Below are positions 41,847-50,772 of a stretch of 64,000 nucleotides of DNA, piece by piece. Source of the stretch: an uncultured Peptoniphilus sp. (GTDB lineage: Bacteria > Bacillota > Clostridia > Tissierellales > Peptoniphilaceae); contig CABTWG010000001.1 in the NCBI GenBank assembly GCA_902488455.1, positions 1 through 64,000 on the forward strand. Reading direction: 5' to 3'. Each line of letters begins with the position of its first letter. Positions within the stretch are counted from its first letter, which is position 1. The notes below the pieces were generated by a model. That model searched no databases, was not told where the DNA came from, and saw only the letters and a program-made list of their open reading frames with translations. The translations under genes were made by a program, and so were the position numbers.

Positions 41847-42770
41847 ATGAATAGAGAAAATTTAAAAAAATATGTAGATTTCAGTGATGAAGTTAAGAAA
41901 GCGATGGAAGAAGGACGCCCAGTAGTTGCCCTTGAATCCACAATTATTTCCCATGGAATGCCTTATCCAATGAATCTTGAAACGGCAAAAGCAGTTGAAG
42001 AAATAATCAGAAAAGAAGGCGCAACTCCAGCTACAACAGCTATTATAAATGGAAGAATAAAGGTTGGTCTATCAGAAAAAGAACTTGAATTTATGGCAAC
42101 TTCAAAAGATATTATCAAGTGCTCAAGAAGAGACTATCCATACATCGTTGCAAACAAACTAAACGGTGGAACCACAGTTGCATCTACCATAATCACCTGT
42201 GCAATAGCAGGAATAAAGGTATTTGTAACAGGAGGAATCGGCGGAGTTCACAGAGGAGCAGAAAAGACCTTCGACATCTCAAGAGACCTACAAGAGCTTG
42301 CAAACAACGAAGTGCTAGTAGTTTGTGCTGGAGCAAAATCAATTTTAGACATTGGACTAACACTTGAATATCTAGAAACATTTGGCGTGCCTGTACTGGG
42401 AATGAGAACAGAAGAAATGCCAGCCTTCTTCACAAGAAAATCTGGATATAAATTAGACTATGAAGTTAACTCAGAAGAAGAAGCAGCAAATATCGCAAGC
42501 ACAAAATGGGATTTGGGACTAGAAGGCGGCCTCGTAGTAGCAAATCCAATTCCAGAAGAATCACAAATGGACGAAGATAAAATAAACACTGCAATAAGAG
42601 AAGCTCTAGTTGAAGCAGAAGAAAAGGGAATCCACGGCAAGGAAACCACACCATTTTTATTACAAAAAGTACTAGAAGCGACAGAAGGTAAATCACTTGA
42701 AGCAAATATTGCCCTAGTAAAACACAACGCAGAAGTAGGAGCAAAAATAGCTGTAGCTATGAATAAATAA
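41847..42770 (+). CDS. psuG: Pseudouridine-5'-phosphate glycosidase
   Basis: A 307-residue PsuG, which splits pseudouridine 5'-phosphate into uracil and ribose 5-phosphate. Conserved blocks ALESTIISHGMPYPMNLETA, NGGTTVASTII and FVTGGIGGVHRGAEKTFDIS are all present. Two bases follow psuK; the pair is a complete pseudouridine catabolic module. Terminator downstream. Confidence 0.96.
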   Translation: MNRENLKKYVDFSDEVKKAMEEGRPVVALESTIISHGMPYPMNLETAKAVEEIIRKEGATPATTAIINGRIKVGLSEKELEFMATSKDIIKCSRRDYPYIVANKLNGGTTVASTIITCAIAGIKVFVTGGIGGVHRGAEKTFDISRDLQELANNEVLVVCAGAKSILDIGLTLEYLETFGVPVLGMRTEEMPAFFTRKSGYKLDYEVNSEEEAANIASTKWDLGLEGGLVVANPIPEESQMDEDKINTAIREALVEAEEKGIHGKETTPFLLQKVLEATEGKSLEANIALVKHNAEVGAKIAVAMNK

Positions 42771-42778
42771 AAAAATGA

Positions 42779-42806
42779 CCATGGATAGAAATATCTATGG
42801 TTTTTT
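42779..42806 (+). terminator. Terminator after psuG
   Basis: CCATGGATA-GAAA-TATCTATGG stem (one GU pair) and T6. Confidence 0.88.
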
Positions 42807-42835
42807 GATAAAAAATAAAAAAATTTAAAATTACA

Positions 42836-42872
42836 ATAAAAAACCCCGAAGTCCATTTGAACTTTGGGGTTT
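42836..42872 (-). terminator. Terminator of rplJ-rplL
   Basis: On the minus strand AAACCCCAAAGT pairs with ACTTCGGGGTTT (one GU pair) and a T-rich tail follows. It converges with the psuG terminator. Confidence 0.9.
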
Positions 42873-42893
42873 GTTTTAGATTTTGAGATTAAA

Positions 42894-43274
42894 TTATTTT
42901 ACTGTTACAGTTGCTCCTGCTTCTTCAAGTTTAGCTTTTAGTTCTTCTGCTTGATCAGCTGGGATTCCTTCTTTGATAGCTTTTGGAGCTTCGTCTACAA
43001 GAGCTTTAGCTTCTTTTAGGCCAAGTCCAGTGATATCTTTAACTACTTTGATAACCTTAACTTTTTCTCCACCTGCTGATTCAAGAATTACGTCAACGTC
43101 TGTTTTTTCTTCAGCTGCTGCTGGGCCTGCTGCTGCTGGGCCTGCTACTGCAACTGCTGCTGGAGCTGCTGCTGATACTCCGAATTCTTCTTCAAGAGCC
43201 TTAACTACTTCTGAAAGCTCGATAACTGTAAGTGTTTTAATTTCTTCAATAAGTGCTTGTACTTTTTCTGACAT
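42894..43274 (-). CDS. rplL: 50S ribosomal protein L7/L12
   Basis: A 126-residue stalk protein that recruits translation factors. N-terminal dimerisation domain ([28 protein letters not shown]), an Ala/Pro-rich hinge (about 38-60), and the C-terminal domain with [26 protein letters not shown] precedes the ATG. Encoded after rplJ on the minus strand; no rpoB follows. Confidence 0.98.
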   Translation of the reverse strand: MSEKVQALIEEIKTLTVIELSEVVKALEEEFGVSAAAPAAVAVAGPAAAGPAAAEEKTDVDVILESAGGEKVKVIKVVKDITGLGLKEAKALVDEAPKAIKEGIPADQAEELKAKLEEAGATVTVK

Positions 43275-43325
43275 TATATTTCCTCCTAAATGTTTTTAAA
43301 ATTTTTTAATATTTTTTTTGAAGCA

Positions 43326-43862
43326 TTAAGCTGCTTCTTGTTCTTTCTTTTCAGCAATAGCATTTAATACCACTGCTAGTCCTCTTATTGTACCGTTTAG
43401 TACATTTGCTAATCCTTGGATTGGTGCGTTTAATCCACCAAGTACTTGTGCGATAAGAACTTCTCTTGATGGAAGTTTTGCTAGAGATTCGATCATATCA
43501 GTTGATATAACTTTACCATCTAGTACACCTGATTTAATTTCTAAAGCTTCATGGTCTTTTGCAAATTCAGATGCGATCTTAGCAGCTGGTACTGCGTCTG
43601 CCATTGAGAATGCAATAGATGATGGTCCTTTTAAAATTTCGTCTAATCCTTCGTATCCAAGCTCTGTAAATGCTCTTCTCATCAAAGTATTTTTGTATAC
43701 TTTGTAATCAACTTCTTCTGCTCTGAATTTATCTCTAAGTTCAGTAACTTCTCCTACGTTAAGTCCGTGGTAGTTCATAAGAACGATACTCTTAGCAGCT
43801 TCAATCTTTTCTTTGATCTCATCTACTTGGGCTTGTTTTTGGCTTAGTACTTGTTCTCTCAC
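43326..43862 (-). CDS. rplJ: 50S ribosomal protein L10
   Basis: A 178-residue L10, the base of the L7/L12 stalk. The N-terminal rRNA-binding part contains VLMNYHGLNVGEVTELRDKFR and VYKNTLMRRA; the C-terminal helix binds L12 dimers. I choose the GTG at 43862, which follows GGGGGTG at good spacing and gives the usual VREQVLSQKQ start. An upstream ATG (43892) would place ten residues on the attenuator hairpin's T-run and is rejected. Controlled by the L10 leader upstream. Confidence 0.93.
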   Translation of the reverse strand: MREQVLSQKQAQVDEIKEKIEAAKSIVLMNYHGLNVGEVTELRDKFRAEEVDYKVYKNTLMRRAFTELGYEGLDEILKGPSSIAFSMADAVPAAKIASEFAKDHEALEIKSGVLDGKVISTDMIESLAKLPSREVLIAQVLGGLNAPIQGLANVLNGTIRGLAVVLNAIAEKKEQEAA

Positions 43863-43880
43863 TCTTTCACCCCCAAAATA

Positions 43881-43987
43881 AAAAAATCTCACTAAAGCCG
43901 TGAGACGTAAATCCGATCATTAAAAAATAATGTTTTTCGAACCTCGGCAGGATATTTAAGCTGTTGCACCTGCTGTCTTTGGCTTTA
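43881..43987 (-). ncRNA. L10 ribosomal protein leader with attenuator
   Basis: On the minus strand the leader holds AAGACAGCAGGTGC, then CCTGCCGAGG, the conserved kink-turn core bound by L10(L12)4 (Rfam L10_leader family). It ends in a TCTCAC/GTGAGA hairpin with a T7 run at 43905-43881, just before the rplJ ribosome site, which looks like a transcription attenuator. Confidence 0.88.
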
Positions 43988-43995
43988 ACATAGAT

Positions 43996-44024
43996 ATTAT
44001 ATATTGTGAAATTTATAATGTCAA
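43996..44024 (-). promoter_or_regulatory. Consensus sigma-A promoter for rplJ-rplL
   Basis: Minus-strand TTGACA, 17-base spacer, TATAAT: an exact consensus match, as expected for ribosomal genes. Confidence 0.93.
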
Positions 44025-44057
44025 GATAAATTTAAAATTTTAGTATTAAAATAAATA

Positions 44058-44083
44058 AACGGTCCTAAAAACTTAAGACCGCT
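44058..44083 (-). terminator. Possible terminator of aspA
   Basis: CGGTC(CT)...(TTA)AGACCG hairpin about 20 bases beyond the aspA stop. On the minus strand the tail TTTATTTATTT is only loosely T-rich, so activity is uncertain. Confidence 0.5.
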
Positions 44084-44104
44084 TAATTAATATTTGAAAT
44101 AAAT

Positions 44105-45535
44105 TTATTTATCTTTATTTTGTTTTTGTTTGATTAAATATTCTGCAGCGATGCCAGGTTTTGTCATTGCTTGTGGGTCGAATATTTCATTTATTTCATC
44201 TTCTGTCAAAAGATTTCTATCTAGGATAAGCTTTCTAATTGGAGTGCCAGTTCTTAGAGATTCTTTTGCAATGTCTGCAGATACTTGGTATCCAATGTGT
44301 GGAACGAATGCTGTTATAGTTCCAACTGAAGTTTCAAGATCCTTCTTAAGCACTTCTAGGTTTGGTTTGATATCTACTATACAGTTATCAACTAGAGTTT
44401 CTACTCCGTGAGTTATAAATTCTATAGATTCATATAGTGAATAGAAAAGTACAGGTTCAAATGCGTTTAGTTCAAGTTGTCCACCTTCAGCACACATTGA
44501 AATAGTTACGTCGTTTCCTATTACTTTAAATGCAACTTGGTTTACTACTTCTGGGATTACAGGGTTTACCTTGCCAGGCATAATGGAAGATCCATTTTGT
44601 TTTGGAGGTAGAATAATATCTGCAATCATGGTCTTTGGACCAGAACCCATAAGTCTTAAGTCGTTTGAAATCTTAGAAAGGTTTACTGCACAGGTTTTAA
44701 GAGCTGATGATAGTTCTACAAGTCCGTCTAGGTTGTGAGTTCCATCGATTAGATCTGGAGCTTGTTCTAGGTCGTATCCTGTTAATTTTGAAATTTCTGG
44801 AACGATCATGTCGAAGTAGTTTCTATCTACGTTTATTCCTGTTCCAATAGCAGATCCACCCATGTTTATTACTTTGATCGCATGAGAAGCGTGTTCAATT
44901 CTATTGATATCACGTCTAATTACTGATGCATAAGCGTGGAATTCTTGACCAAGAGTCATAGGAACTGCGTCTTGAAGTTGAGTTCTACCCATTTTTAAGA
45001 TGGTTGAGAATTCGTCAGATTTATTCATAAGTGCGTTGTAAAGTCTGTTTAATTCTTTTATAGAGCCTTGAATTAAATCAAGAGCTCCTAGTTTACCTGC
45101 TGAAGGGTATACGTCGTTTGTACTTTGACCCATGTTTACGTGGTCGTTTGGATGTACGTGTTCGTAAGTTCCAAGTTCACCGCCTAGGTGTTCGTTAGCG
45201 ATATTTGCTATAACTTCGTTGGCGTTCATGTTTGCAGAAGTTCCCGCTCCACCTTGAACCATATCGGTTAAGAATTCTTCTTGGTACTTGCCAGCTAGGA
45301 TTTCGTCGCAGGCATATACGATTGATTTGCAAACATCGTCACTCATAATTCCGCACTTGTTATTTACGATTGCACAGGCTTTTTTAACTATTGCAAGGTT
45401 TTTAACCATTGCTGGGTGTAGTGTCTTGCCAGATATTTTAAAGTTCTCAGCTCCTCTTAGAGATTGTACTCCGTAGTAAGCTTCAACTGGTACTTGTTTG
45501 TCTCCTACACTGTCGTGTTCTATTCTATATTTCAT
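44105..45535 (-). CDS. aspA: Aspartate ammonia-lyase
   Basis: A 476-residue enzyme of the aspartase/fumarase superfamily, which splits aspartate to fumarate and ammonia. The flexible SS-loop is GSSIMPGKVNPVIPE; the N-terminus RIEHDSVGDKQVPVEAYYGV and MGQSTNDVYPSA match aspartase rather than class II fumarase. GAGGTGAA precedes the ATG. It is a single-gene unit. It probably feeds amino-acid fermentation. Confidence 0.93.
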   Translation of the reverse strand: MKYRIEHDSVGDKQVPVEAYYGVQSLRGAENFKISGKTLHPAMVKNLAIVKKACAIVNNKCGIMSDDVCKSIVYACDEILAGKYQEEFLTDMVQGGAGTSANMNANEVIANIANEHLGGELGTYEHVHPNDHVNMGQSTNDVYPSAGKLGALDLIQGSIKELNRLYNALMNKSDEFSTILKMGRTQLQDAVPMTLGQEFHAYASVIRRDINRIEHASHAIKVINMGGSAIGTGINVDRNYFDMIVPEISKLTGYDLEQAPDLIDGTHNLDGLVELSSALKTCAVNLSKISNDLRLMGSGPKTMIADIILPPKQNGSSIMPGKVNPVIPEVVNQVAFKVIGNDVTISMCAEGGQLELNAFEPVLFYSLYESIEFITHGVETLVDNCIVDIKPNLEVLKKDLETSVGTITAFVPHIGYQVSADIAKESLRTGTPIRKLILDRNLLTEDEINEIFDPQAMTKPGIAAEYLIKQKQNKDK

Positions 45536-45552
45536 TTTTTCACCTCAATTAA

Positions 45553-45582
45553 ATTATAGCACAATTATTTTTTTTAGGACAA
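45553..45582 (-). promoter_or_regulatory. Extended -10 promoter for aspA
   Basis: Minus strand TGCTATAAT is an extended -10, with TTGTCC 18 bases further upstream as a partial -35. Confidence 0.75.
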
Positions 45583-45628
45583 AGTTTTCCTTAATATTTT
45601 AAAATAATAGAAAATTAATCTTTATCCA

Positions 45629-45656
45629 TTGACAAAAGATTATTAAATGGTATCAT
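45629..45656 (+). promoter_or_regulatory. Promoter for the riboflavin operon
   Basis: TTGACA, 16-base spacer, TATCAT, just upstream of the FMN riboswitch. Confidence 0.7.
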
Positions 45657-45682
45657 TGAATTAGAACTTAATAAATTTTATG

Positions 45683-45785
45683 TCTTCAGGGCGGGGTGCA
45701 AGTCCCCACCGGCGGTAAAGTCCGCGAGCGCAAGCTGAATTGGTGAGATTCCAATACCGACAGTATAGTCTGGATGAAAGAAGAA
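45683..45785 (+). ncRNA. FMN riboswitch (RFN element)
   Basis: The RFN core is plain: TCAGGGCGGGGTG, AGTCCCCACCGGCGGTAAAG, then TCCGCGAGCGCAAGC, GATTCCAATACCGACAGTA and GTCTGGATGAAAGAAG. Binding FMN should favour the terminator at 45803-45828 and reduce ribDE-ribBA-ribH expression. Confidence 0.97.
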
Positions 45786-45802
45786 GTATTTTTTTGTATT
45801 AT

Positions 45803-45828
45803 AGAACCCTGAAATGGGTTCTTTTTTT
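45803..45828 (+). terminator. Riboswitch-controlled terminator
   Basis: AGAACCC-TGAAAT-GGGTTCT stem and T7 between the aptamer and ribD. Confidence 0.92.
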
Positions 45829-45843
45829 GATGTAGGAGAAGAA

Positions 45844-46950
45844 ATGAAAAACTTAGACGATAGATATTTCATGAGTAGGGCAATAGAACTTGCAAGAAAT
45901 GGAATCGGTACCACAAAGACAAACCCCCTTGTCGGATGTGTTATCGTAAAGAATGGAAAGATTATAGGTGAAGGCTTCCATAAGACTTTTGGCTCTAACC
46001 ATGCAGAGGTAAATGCAATAGAAGATGCCAAAAGAAGAGGAGAAAATCTGGAAGGATCCACCCTCTATGTAAATCTAGAACCCTGCTCCCACCATGGAAA
46101 GACTCCTCCTTGCGCAGATAGAATTATAAAAGAAAAAATTGCAAGGGTTGTAATTGGAAACTGCGATTCATTTAAAGAGGTGCAGGGAAGAGGAATAGAT
46201 AAATTAAAGACTGCAGGTATCGAAGTTAAGTGTAAAGTCTTGGAAGAAGAATGCACAGCTCTTAACGAAAGATACTTCACATATATAAAAAACAAGAGAC
46301 CTTTTGTGGTTTTAAAAGCTGGAATGACCATTGATGGTAAAATCGCGACAAAAACATTTGAATCACAGTGGATAACTTCAGAGGAGTCAAGGAAATTCTC
46401 CCATGAACTAAGAGGAATGTGCGACGCCATAATGGTCGGCATAAATACAGTTCTAAAAGACGATCCAAGCTTAAACGTAAGAGCAGGAAGGTACCCTCAC
46501 AGTCCAGCCAGGATAATAGTCGATTCAAAACTTAGAATTTCACAATCGGCAAAGGTATTGTCAAAGGATCTTGAAAACATAGCAATAATTGCCACAACAG
46601 ATAGCTATGATAGAGAAAAATTTGAAATCTTATCTAAGATGGAAAATGTAAGAATAGTAATTGTTAAAGATAAAAATGGCAGGGTGGATCTAAGAGATCT
46701 ACTTGAAAAACTAAAAGAATTTAATATCTCTTCTATTCTCCTAGAAGGCGGAGGAAGTCTAAACGCCTCAATGCTTAAAGAAAATTTGGTGGATAAGTTC
46801 TATTTTTTCATCGCACCTAAGATCATCGGAGTAGATGGGATCTCAGCCATAGGCAAAATTGGAATCGAAAAGATAGATGAAGTTTTAAATTTAAAAGATG
46901 TGGAAGTTTCTAAAATATCCACAGACATACTTATAAAAGGAAGGATCTGA
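45844..46950 (+). CDS. ribD: Bifunctional pyrimidine deaminase/reductase RibD
   Basis: Second and third steps of riboflavin synthesis; 368 residues. The deaminase domain (about 1-145) has the zinc site NHAEVNAIEDA and PCSHHGKTPPCADRI; the reductase domain (about 146-368) includes GMTIDGKIAT and LLEGGGSLNASML. The start is ATG 45844, with GGAG seven bases upstream; an in-frame ATG at 45814 lies within the terminator hairpin and is rejected. Confidence 0.96.
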   Translation: MKNLDDRYFMSRAIELARNGIGTTKTNPLVGCVIVKNGKIIGEGFHKTFGSNHAEVNAIEDAKRRGENLEGSTLYVNLEPCSHHGKTPPCADRIIKEKIARVVIGNCDSFKEVQGRGIDKLKTAGIEVKCKVLEEECTALNERYFTYIKNKRPFVVLKAGMTIDGKIATKTFESQWITSEESRKFSHELRGMCDAIMVGINTVLKDDPSLNVRAGRYPHSPARIIVDSKLRISQSAKVLSKDLENIAIIATTDSYDREKFEILSKMENVRIVIVKDKNGRVDLRDLLEKLKEFNISSILLEGGGSLNASMLKENLVDKFYFFIAPKIIGVDGISAIGKIGIEKIDEVLNLKDVEVSKISTDILIKGRI

Positions 46951-46954
46951 TCGT

Positions 46955-47590
46955 ATTTTCACAGGAATAATAGAAGAACTAGGAAGTTTAAATAGTATTA
47001 GAAAAGAAAGAGATCTCTACACATTAAATATAAAGGCGAAGGCCGTGCTTGAAGGGACGAAGCTTGGAGATTCAATAGCTACAAATGGAGTCTGTCTAAC
47101 GGTTACAAAACTTGGAGAAGATTTTTTCGAAGCAGAAGCCATGCTCGAAACCATAAATAACACCACATTCAAAGATCTAAAAGTTGGAGAGGTCCTAAAC
47201 CTTGAAAGGGCGCTAAGCCCAATGAAAAGGCTCGACGGTCACATAGTGCAAGGTCATGTGGACGGAGTTGGAAAAATAATAAACATCACCCACAATGCAA
47301 ATGAAATAGTATATAAAATTTCTGCCGATGAGGAAGAACTTAAATATGTGGTGAACAAAGGATCTGTGGCACTGGATGGAATTAGTCTTACAGTTTCTTT
47401 GGTGGACAGAGATTCTTTGGAAGTTTCCATAATCCCAACCACCATAAGAGAAACTAACCTAAAGGACAAAAAACTTGGAGATAGCATAAATATAGAGACT
47501 GATATCATTGGAAGATACGTCTATAAATTCATAAATAAGGAAGAGAAAAGCATTATTGATTTGGAATTTTTAAAAGAAAACGGATTTTAA
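46955..47590 (+). CDS. ribE: Riboflavin synthase alpha chain (apparent ATT start)
   Basis: Trimeric enzyme that dismutates two lumazines to riboflavin; 211 residues with two lumazine-binding repeats (about 1-97 and 98-190; ATNGVCLTV and ALDGISLTV). The conserved N-terminus [11 protein letters not shown] is encoded from 46955, but the first codon is ATT; no ATG, GTG or TTG lies in frame between the ribD stop and it. AAGGAAGGA lies about nine bases upstream. The first normal start, GTG 47045, would remove 30 conserved residues. So this is either a rare ATT start or a base error. The downstream ribBA start is 10 bases on. Confidence 0.88.
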   Translation: MFTGIIEELGSLNSIRKERDLYTLNIKAKAVLEGTKLGDSIATNGVCLTVTKLGEDFFEAEAMLETINNTTFKDLKVGEVLNLERALSPMKRLDGHIVQGHVDGVGKIINITHNANEIVYKISADEEELKYVVNKGSVALDGISLTVSLVDRDSLEVSIIPTTIRETNLKDKKLGDSINIETDIIGRYVYKFINKEEKSIIDLEFLKENGF

Positions 47591-47600
47591 GGAGAAGAAA

Positions 47601-48806
47601 ATGAAAGTAAACAGTATTGAAGAAATCGTAGAAGCACTAAAGAATAAGGAAATAATCATTGTTACAGACGATCCATCGAGAGAAAACGAAGGCGACATGA
47701 TCATGGCTGCAGAGTTTGCAACAGGCGAAGCAATAAACACCATGGCATCTCTAGCAAAGGGTTTAATCTGCATGCCAATGTCAAGAGAATATGCGATGAA
47801 ACTCGATCTACCACAGATGGTAGTTGAAAACACAGACAATCATGAAACTGCTTTTACTGTTTCAGTGGACCATGTGGAAACCACCACAGGAATCTCTGCA
47901 TATGAAAGAGCCCTAACTGCAGTTAAACTTACAGAAGAAGATGCAAAGCCAGAAGATTTTAGACGACCAGGTCATATGTTCCCACTGGTTGCAAAAGAAA
48001 ATGGAATGTTCGTAAGAGAAGGACACACAGAAGCAACTGTGGATCTTCTTAAGATTGCAGGTTTAAAAGAAGTTGGAATTTGCTGCGAAATCATGGCAGA
48101 CGATGGACACATGATGCGTGGAGAAGAAATATTTGCTCTTGCAAAAAAATTAAATATGAAGATAACCACAACAGAAGAACTTATAAAGTATAGAAAGAGA
48201 CACGAAAAGATAGTAAAAGAAATAGCAGTTGCAAATCTTCCTACCAAGTTTGGAAAGTTCAAAGCCCATGCATATATCGATACAGTTACAGGAGAACATC
48301 ACATAGCACTTGTAAAAGGCGAAATCGGAGATGGAATGGATGTGCTTTGTAGAGTTCATTCAGAATGTTTGACAGGGGACTGCTTCGGATCATCACGTTG
48401 CGACTGTGGAAACCAACTTCACATGGCAATGAAGAGAATCGACGAAGAAGGAAGGGGAATTCTTCTCTACATGAGACAAGAAGGAAGAGGAATCGGTCTT
48501 GTAAACAAGATTCGCGCCTATGCACTTCAAGATCAAGGAATGGATACTGTAGAAGCAAACCTTGCTCTAGGATTTCCAGAAGATGCAAGGGACTATGCAA
48601 CTGGAGCACAAATCCTTGAAGATTTGGGAGTAAAGGAACTAAGACTTCTAACCAATAATCCGGACAAGATCTATTCACTAAAAGAATTTGGAATGAAGAT
48701 AAAGGAAAGGGTTCCAATTGAAATCCACTCTACAAAGGACGATGAGTTCTACTTAAAGACCAAAGCTGAAAAGATGAACCACATGCTTTCAGAATTTGTT
48801 AAGTAA
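47601..48806 (+). CDS. ribBA: Bifunctional DHBP synthase / GTP cyclohydrolase II
   Basis: A 401-residue fusion making both precursors of lumazine. The RibB domain (about 1-200) has [19 protein letters not shown] and RPGHMFPL; the RibA domain (about 205-400) has the zinc cysteines in [18 protein letters not shown] and [13 protein letters not shown]. Both active sites look complete. AAGGAGAAG precedes the ATG. Confidence 0.97.
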   Translation: MKVNSIEEIVEALKNKEIIIVTDDPSRENEGDMIMAAEFATGEAINTMASLAKGLICMPMSREYAMKLDLPQMVVENTDNHETAFTVSVDHVETTTGISAYERALTAVKLTEEDAKPEDFRRPGHMFPLVAKENGMFVREGHTEATVDLLKIAGLKEVGICCEIMADDGHMMRGEEIFALAKKLNMKITTTEELIKYRKRHEKIVKEIAVANLPTKFGKFKAHAYIDTVTGEHHIALVKGEIGDGMDVLCRVHSECLTGDCFGSSRCDCGNQLHMAMKRIDEEGRGILLYMRQEGRGIGLVNKIRAYALQDQGMDTVEANLALGFPEDARDYATGAQILEDLGVKELRLLTNNPDKIYSLKEFGMKIKERVPIEIHSTKDDEFYLKTKAEKMNHMLSEFVK

Positions 48807-48848
48807 TAATTTATAAAATAAATAAATTATAATAAAAAGGAGATAAAA

Positions 48849-49316
48849 ATGAAAATTCACAACGCAAATTTAAGTTCACAAGGTAAGAAATATGCAATCG
48901 TAATGGGAAGATTTAACGAGTTCATCGTTTCAAAACTATTTGACGGATGTATCGATGGTCTTAAGAGACATGGAGTTAAAGAAGACGAAATCGAAGTGTT
49001 CTGGGTGCCAGGATCATTTGAAATTCCAATTACATGCAAGATGCTTGCAAAGACAGGAAAATTCGACGCAGTAATAGCCCTTGGAGCAGTTATAAGAGGA
49101 GCTACAACCCATTACGAACTAGTATCTACAGAAGCAGTTAAAGGAATTGCACAAGCTTCACTTCAAACAGAAGTGCCGGTTATATTTGGAATCATAACCA
49201 CAGAAAACATTGAACAAGCTATCGAAAGAGCAGGCACAAAGATGGGCAACAAAGGATTCGATGCAGCAGTAACTGCAATTGAAATGGCAAATCTTTTGGA
49301 AGACATAAGAGGATAA
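48849..49316 (+). CDS. ribH: 6,7-dimethyl-8-ribityllumazine synthase
   Basis: A 155-residue capsid-forming enzyme, the penultimate step of riboflavin synthesis. Motifs [31 protein letters not shown] and [24 protein letters not shown] are intact. AAGGAGAT precedes the ATG. Last gene of the riboflavin operon; no strong terminator is seen before the tyrS promoter. Confidence 0.97.
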   Translation: MKIHNANLSSQGKKYAIVMGRFNEFIVSKLFDGCIDGLKRHGVKEDEIEVFWVPGSFEIPITCKMLAKTGKFDAVIALGAVIRGATTHYELVSTEAVKGIAQASLQTEVPVIFGIITTENIEQAIERAGTKMGNKGFDAAVTAIEMANLLEDIRG

Positions 49317-49357
49317 TAGTATTAAAGTCCATTTTATAGGATTAAAGCAAAATTAGA

Positions 49358-49386
49358 TTGACAAAGGAAATAGATTAATATAAAAT
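49358..49386 (+). promoter_or_regulatory. Sigma-A promoter for tyrS
   Basis: TTGACA, 17-base spacer, TAAAAT. Confidence 0.85.
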
Positions 49387-49395
49387 GAAATAAAC

Positions 49396-49536
49396 TTAAT
49401 AAGAAATCTGTGAAGGTGACCCAGTAGAGAAATCGAATTACACCACCGGAGATTTCAGTGATTTTTAGAACAAGGCCCTAGGCAAAGAATGGTGGTAACA
49501 CGAATGCGTCCATTCAAGCTTAGGGCGTATTTTTTT
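49396..49536 (+). ncRNA. T-box leader, tyrosine-specific
   Basis: The T-box core AATGGTGGTAACACG is at 49488-49502. The likely specifier is TAC (Tyr) at 49439-49441 in the stem I loop, GAATTACACC. A terminator, GCCCTAGGC/GCTTAGGGC, ends in T7 at 49530-49536. Uncharged tRNA-Tyr should stabilise the antiterminator and switch on tyrS and pyrC. Confidence 0.92.
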
Positions 49537-49548
49537 GTAGGAGGAAAA

Positions 49549-50772
49549 ATGAACGTAATTGATATTTTAGAAGAGCGTGGTTTTATTGACCAAATGACAC
49601 ATGAAGAAGAGTTAAGAGATCTTCTTGAAAAAGAAAAAGTAAAATTCTATATAGGATTTGATGCAACAGCTGACTCATTAACACTAGGACATTTCTTGCA
49701 AATAAGAGTTATGCAACATATGCAAAACGCAGGCCATATTCCTGTTGCACTTCTAGGTGGAGGAACTACTATGATTGGTGATCCATCTGGCAAGAATGAC
49801 ATGAGAAAGGTAATGACAGAAGATTTTATAAATCACAACGCAGAATGTTTTAGAAAACAAATCTCACACTTTTTAGATTTCAGCGAAGGAAAAGGAATCA
49901 TAGAAAATAACAAAGACTGGCTACTAGATTTAAAATTCCTTCAATTTATGAGAGAAATAGGAGTTCATTTCTCAGTTAATAGAATGTTAAACTTCGACTG
50001 CTACAAAAATAGATTGGAAAGAGGACTTACCTTCTTTGAATTTGGATACATGCTTATGCAATCCTACGACTTCCTATATCTATATAGAAAACACGGAGTT
50101 AAACTAGAGTTAGGTGGATCAGACCAATGGTCAAACATTATTGGTGGATATGAACTGGTTAGAAAACTTGAAAGTGACCTAGTATTTGGAATGACCTTTA
50201 AACTTCTAACCACAGCGTCAGGACAAAAGATGGGTAAATCAGAAAAGGGAGCAATCTGGCTAGATAAAGACAAGACATCTCCTTATGAAATGTTCCAATA
50301 CCTAAGAAACTGCGACGATAGAGACGTAATCAAATTCTTAAAACTTCTAACCATGCTACCACTAGAAAAAATCGCTGAATACGAAAAACTAGAAGGACAA
50401 GAGTTAAATAAGGCAAAAGAAGTCCTAGCATTTGAAGTTGTAAAGGATGTTCACGGAGAAGAAGCTGCAAAAGAAGCACTAGATGCATCAAAAGCACTAT
50501 TCCAAGGTGGAGCAGATTCTGACAATATTCCAAACGAAGATATGGATAGAAAAATATTTGAAGAAGGAATAGGAATCTTAGATCTTATGACCAAGCTTAA
50601 TTTAACCAAATCAAACTCAGAAGCTAGAAGACTTATCCAAGGTGGAGGAGTTTCAATAGACGGAGAGAAAGTTCAAGATCCAAACCTAGTAGTAAAAGCA
50701 AGTATGTTTACCGATGACAAGCTAATACTTCAAAAAGGAAAGAAAGTTCACCAAAGGATAACCCTAGTATGA
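49549..50772 (+). CDS. tyrS: Tyrosyl-tRNA synthetase
   Basis: A 407-residue class I synthetase. HIGH-like motif TADSLTLGHFLQ, the tyrosine-binding GGSDQWSNI, KMSKS-like KMGKSEKG, and a C-terminal S4 RNA-binding domain (about 345-407, SEARRLIQGGGVSIDG). The start is ATG 49549 after AGGAGGAAAA; an in-frame ATG at 49489 falls within the T-box sequence and is rejected. It overlaps pyrC by four bases (ATGA). Confidence 0.96.
   Translation: MNVIDILEERGFIDQMTHEEELRDLLEKEKVKFYIGFDATADSLTLGHFLQIRVMQHMQNAGHIPVALLGGGTTMIGDPSGKNDMRKVMTEDFINHNAECFRKQISHFLDFSEGKGIIENNKDWLLDLKFLQFMREIGVHFSVNRMLNFDCYKNRLERGLTFFEFGYMLMQSYDFLYLYRKHGVKLELGGSDQWSNIIGGYELVRKLESDLVFGMTFKLLTTASGQKMGKSEKGAIWLDKDKTSPYEMFQYLRNCDDRDVIKFLKLLTMLPLEKIAEYEKLEGQELNKAKEVLAFEVVKDVHGEEAAKEALDASKALFQGGADSDNIPNEDMDRKIFEEGIGILDLMTKLNLTKSNSEARRLIQGGGVSIDGEKVQDPNLVVKASMFTDDKLILQKGKKVHQRITLV

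Noticed and set aside
43863..43892. ATG 43892 as rplJ start
   Set aside because: It lies in the attenuator hairpin and before the GGGGGTG ribosome site. The extra ten residues do not resemble L10.
47045..47590. ribE starting at GTG 47045
   Set aside because: It would lose the conserved FTGIIEELG and 30 residues of the first lumazine-binding repeat; the upstream frame is clearly coding.
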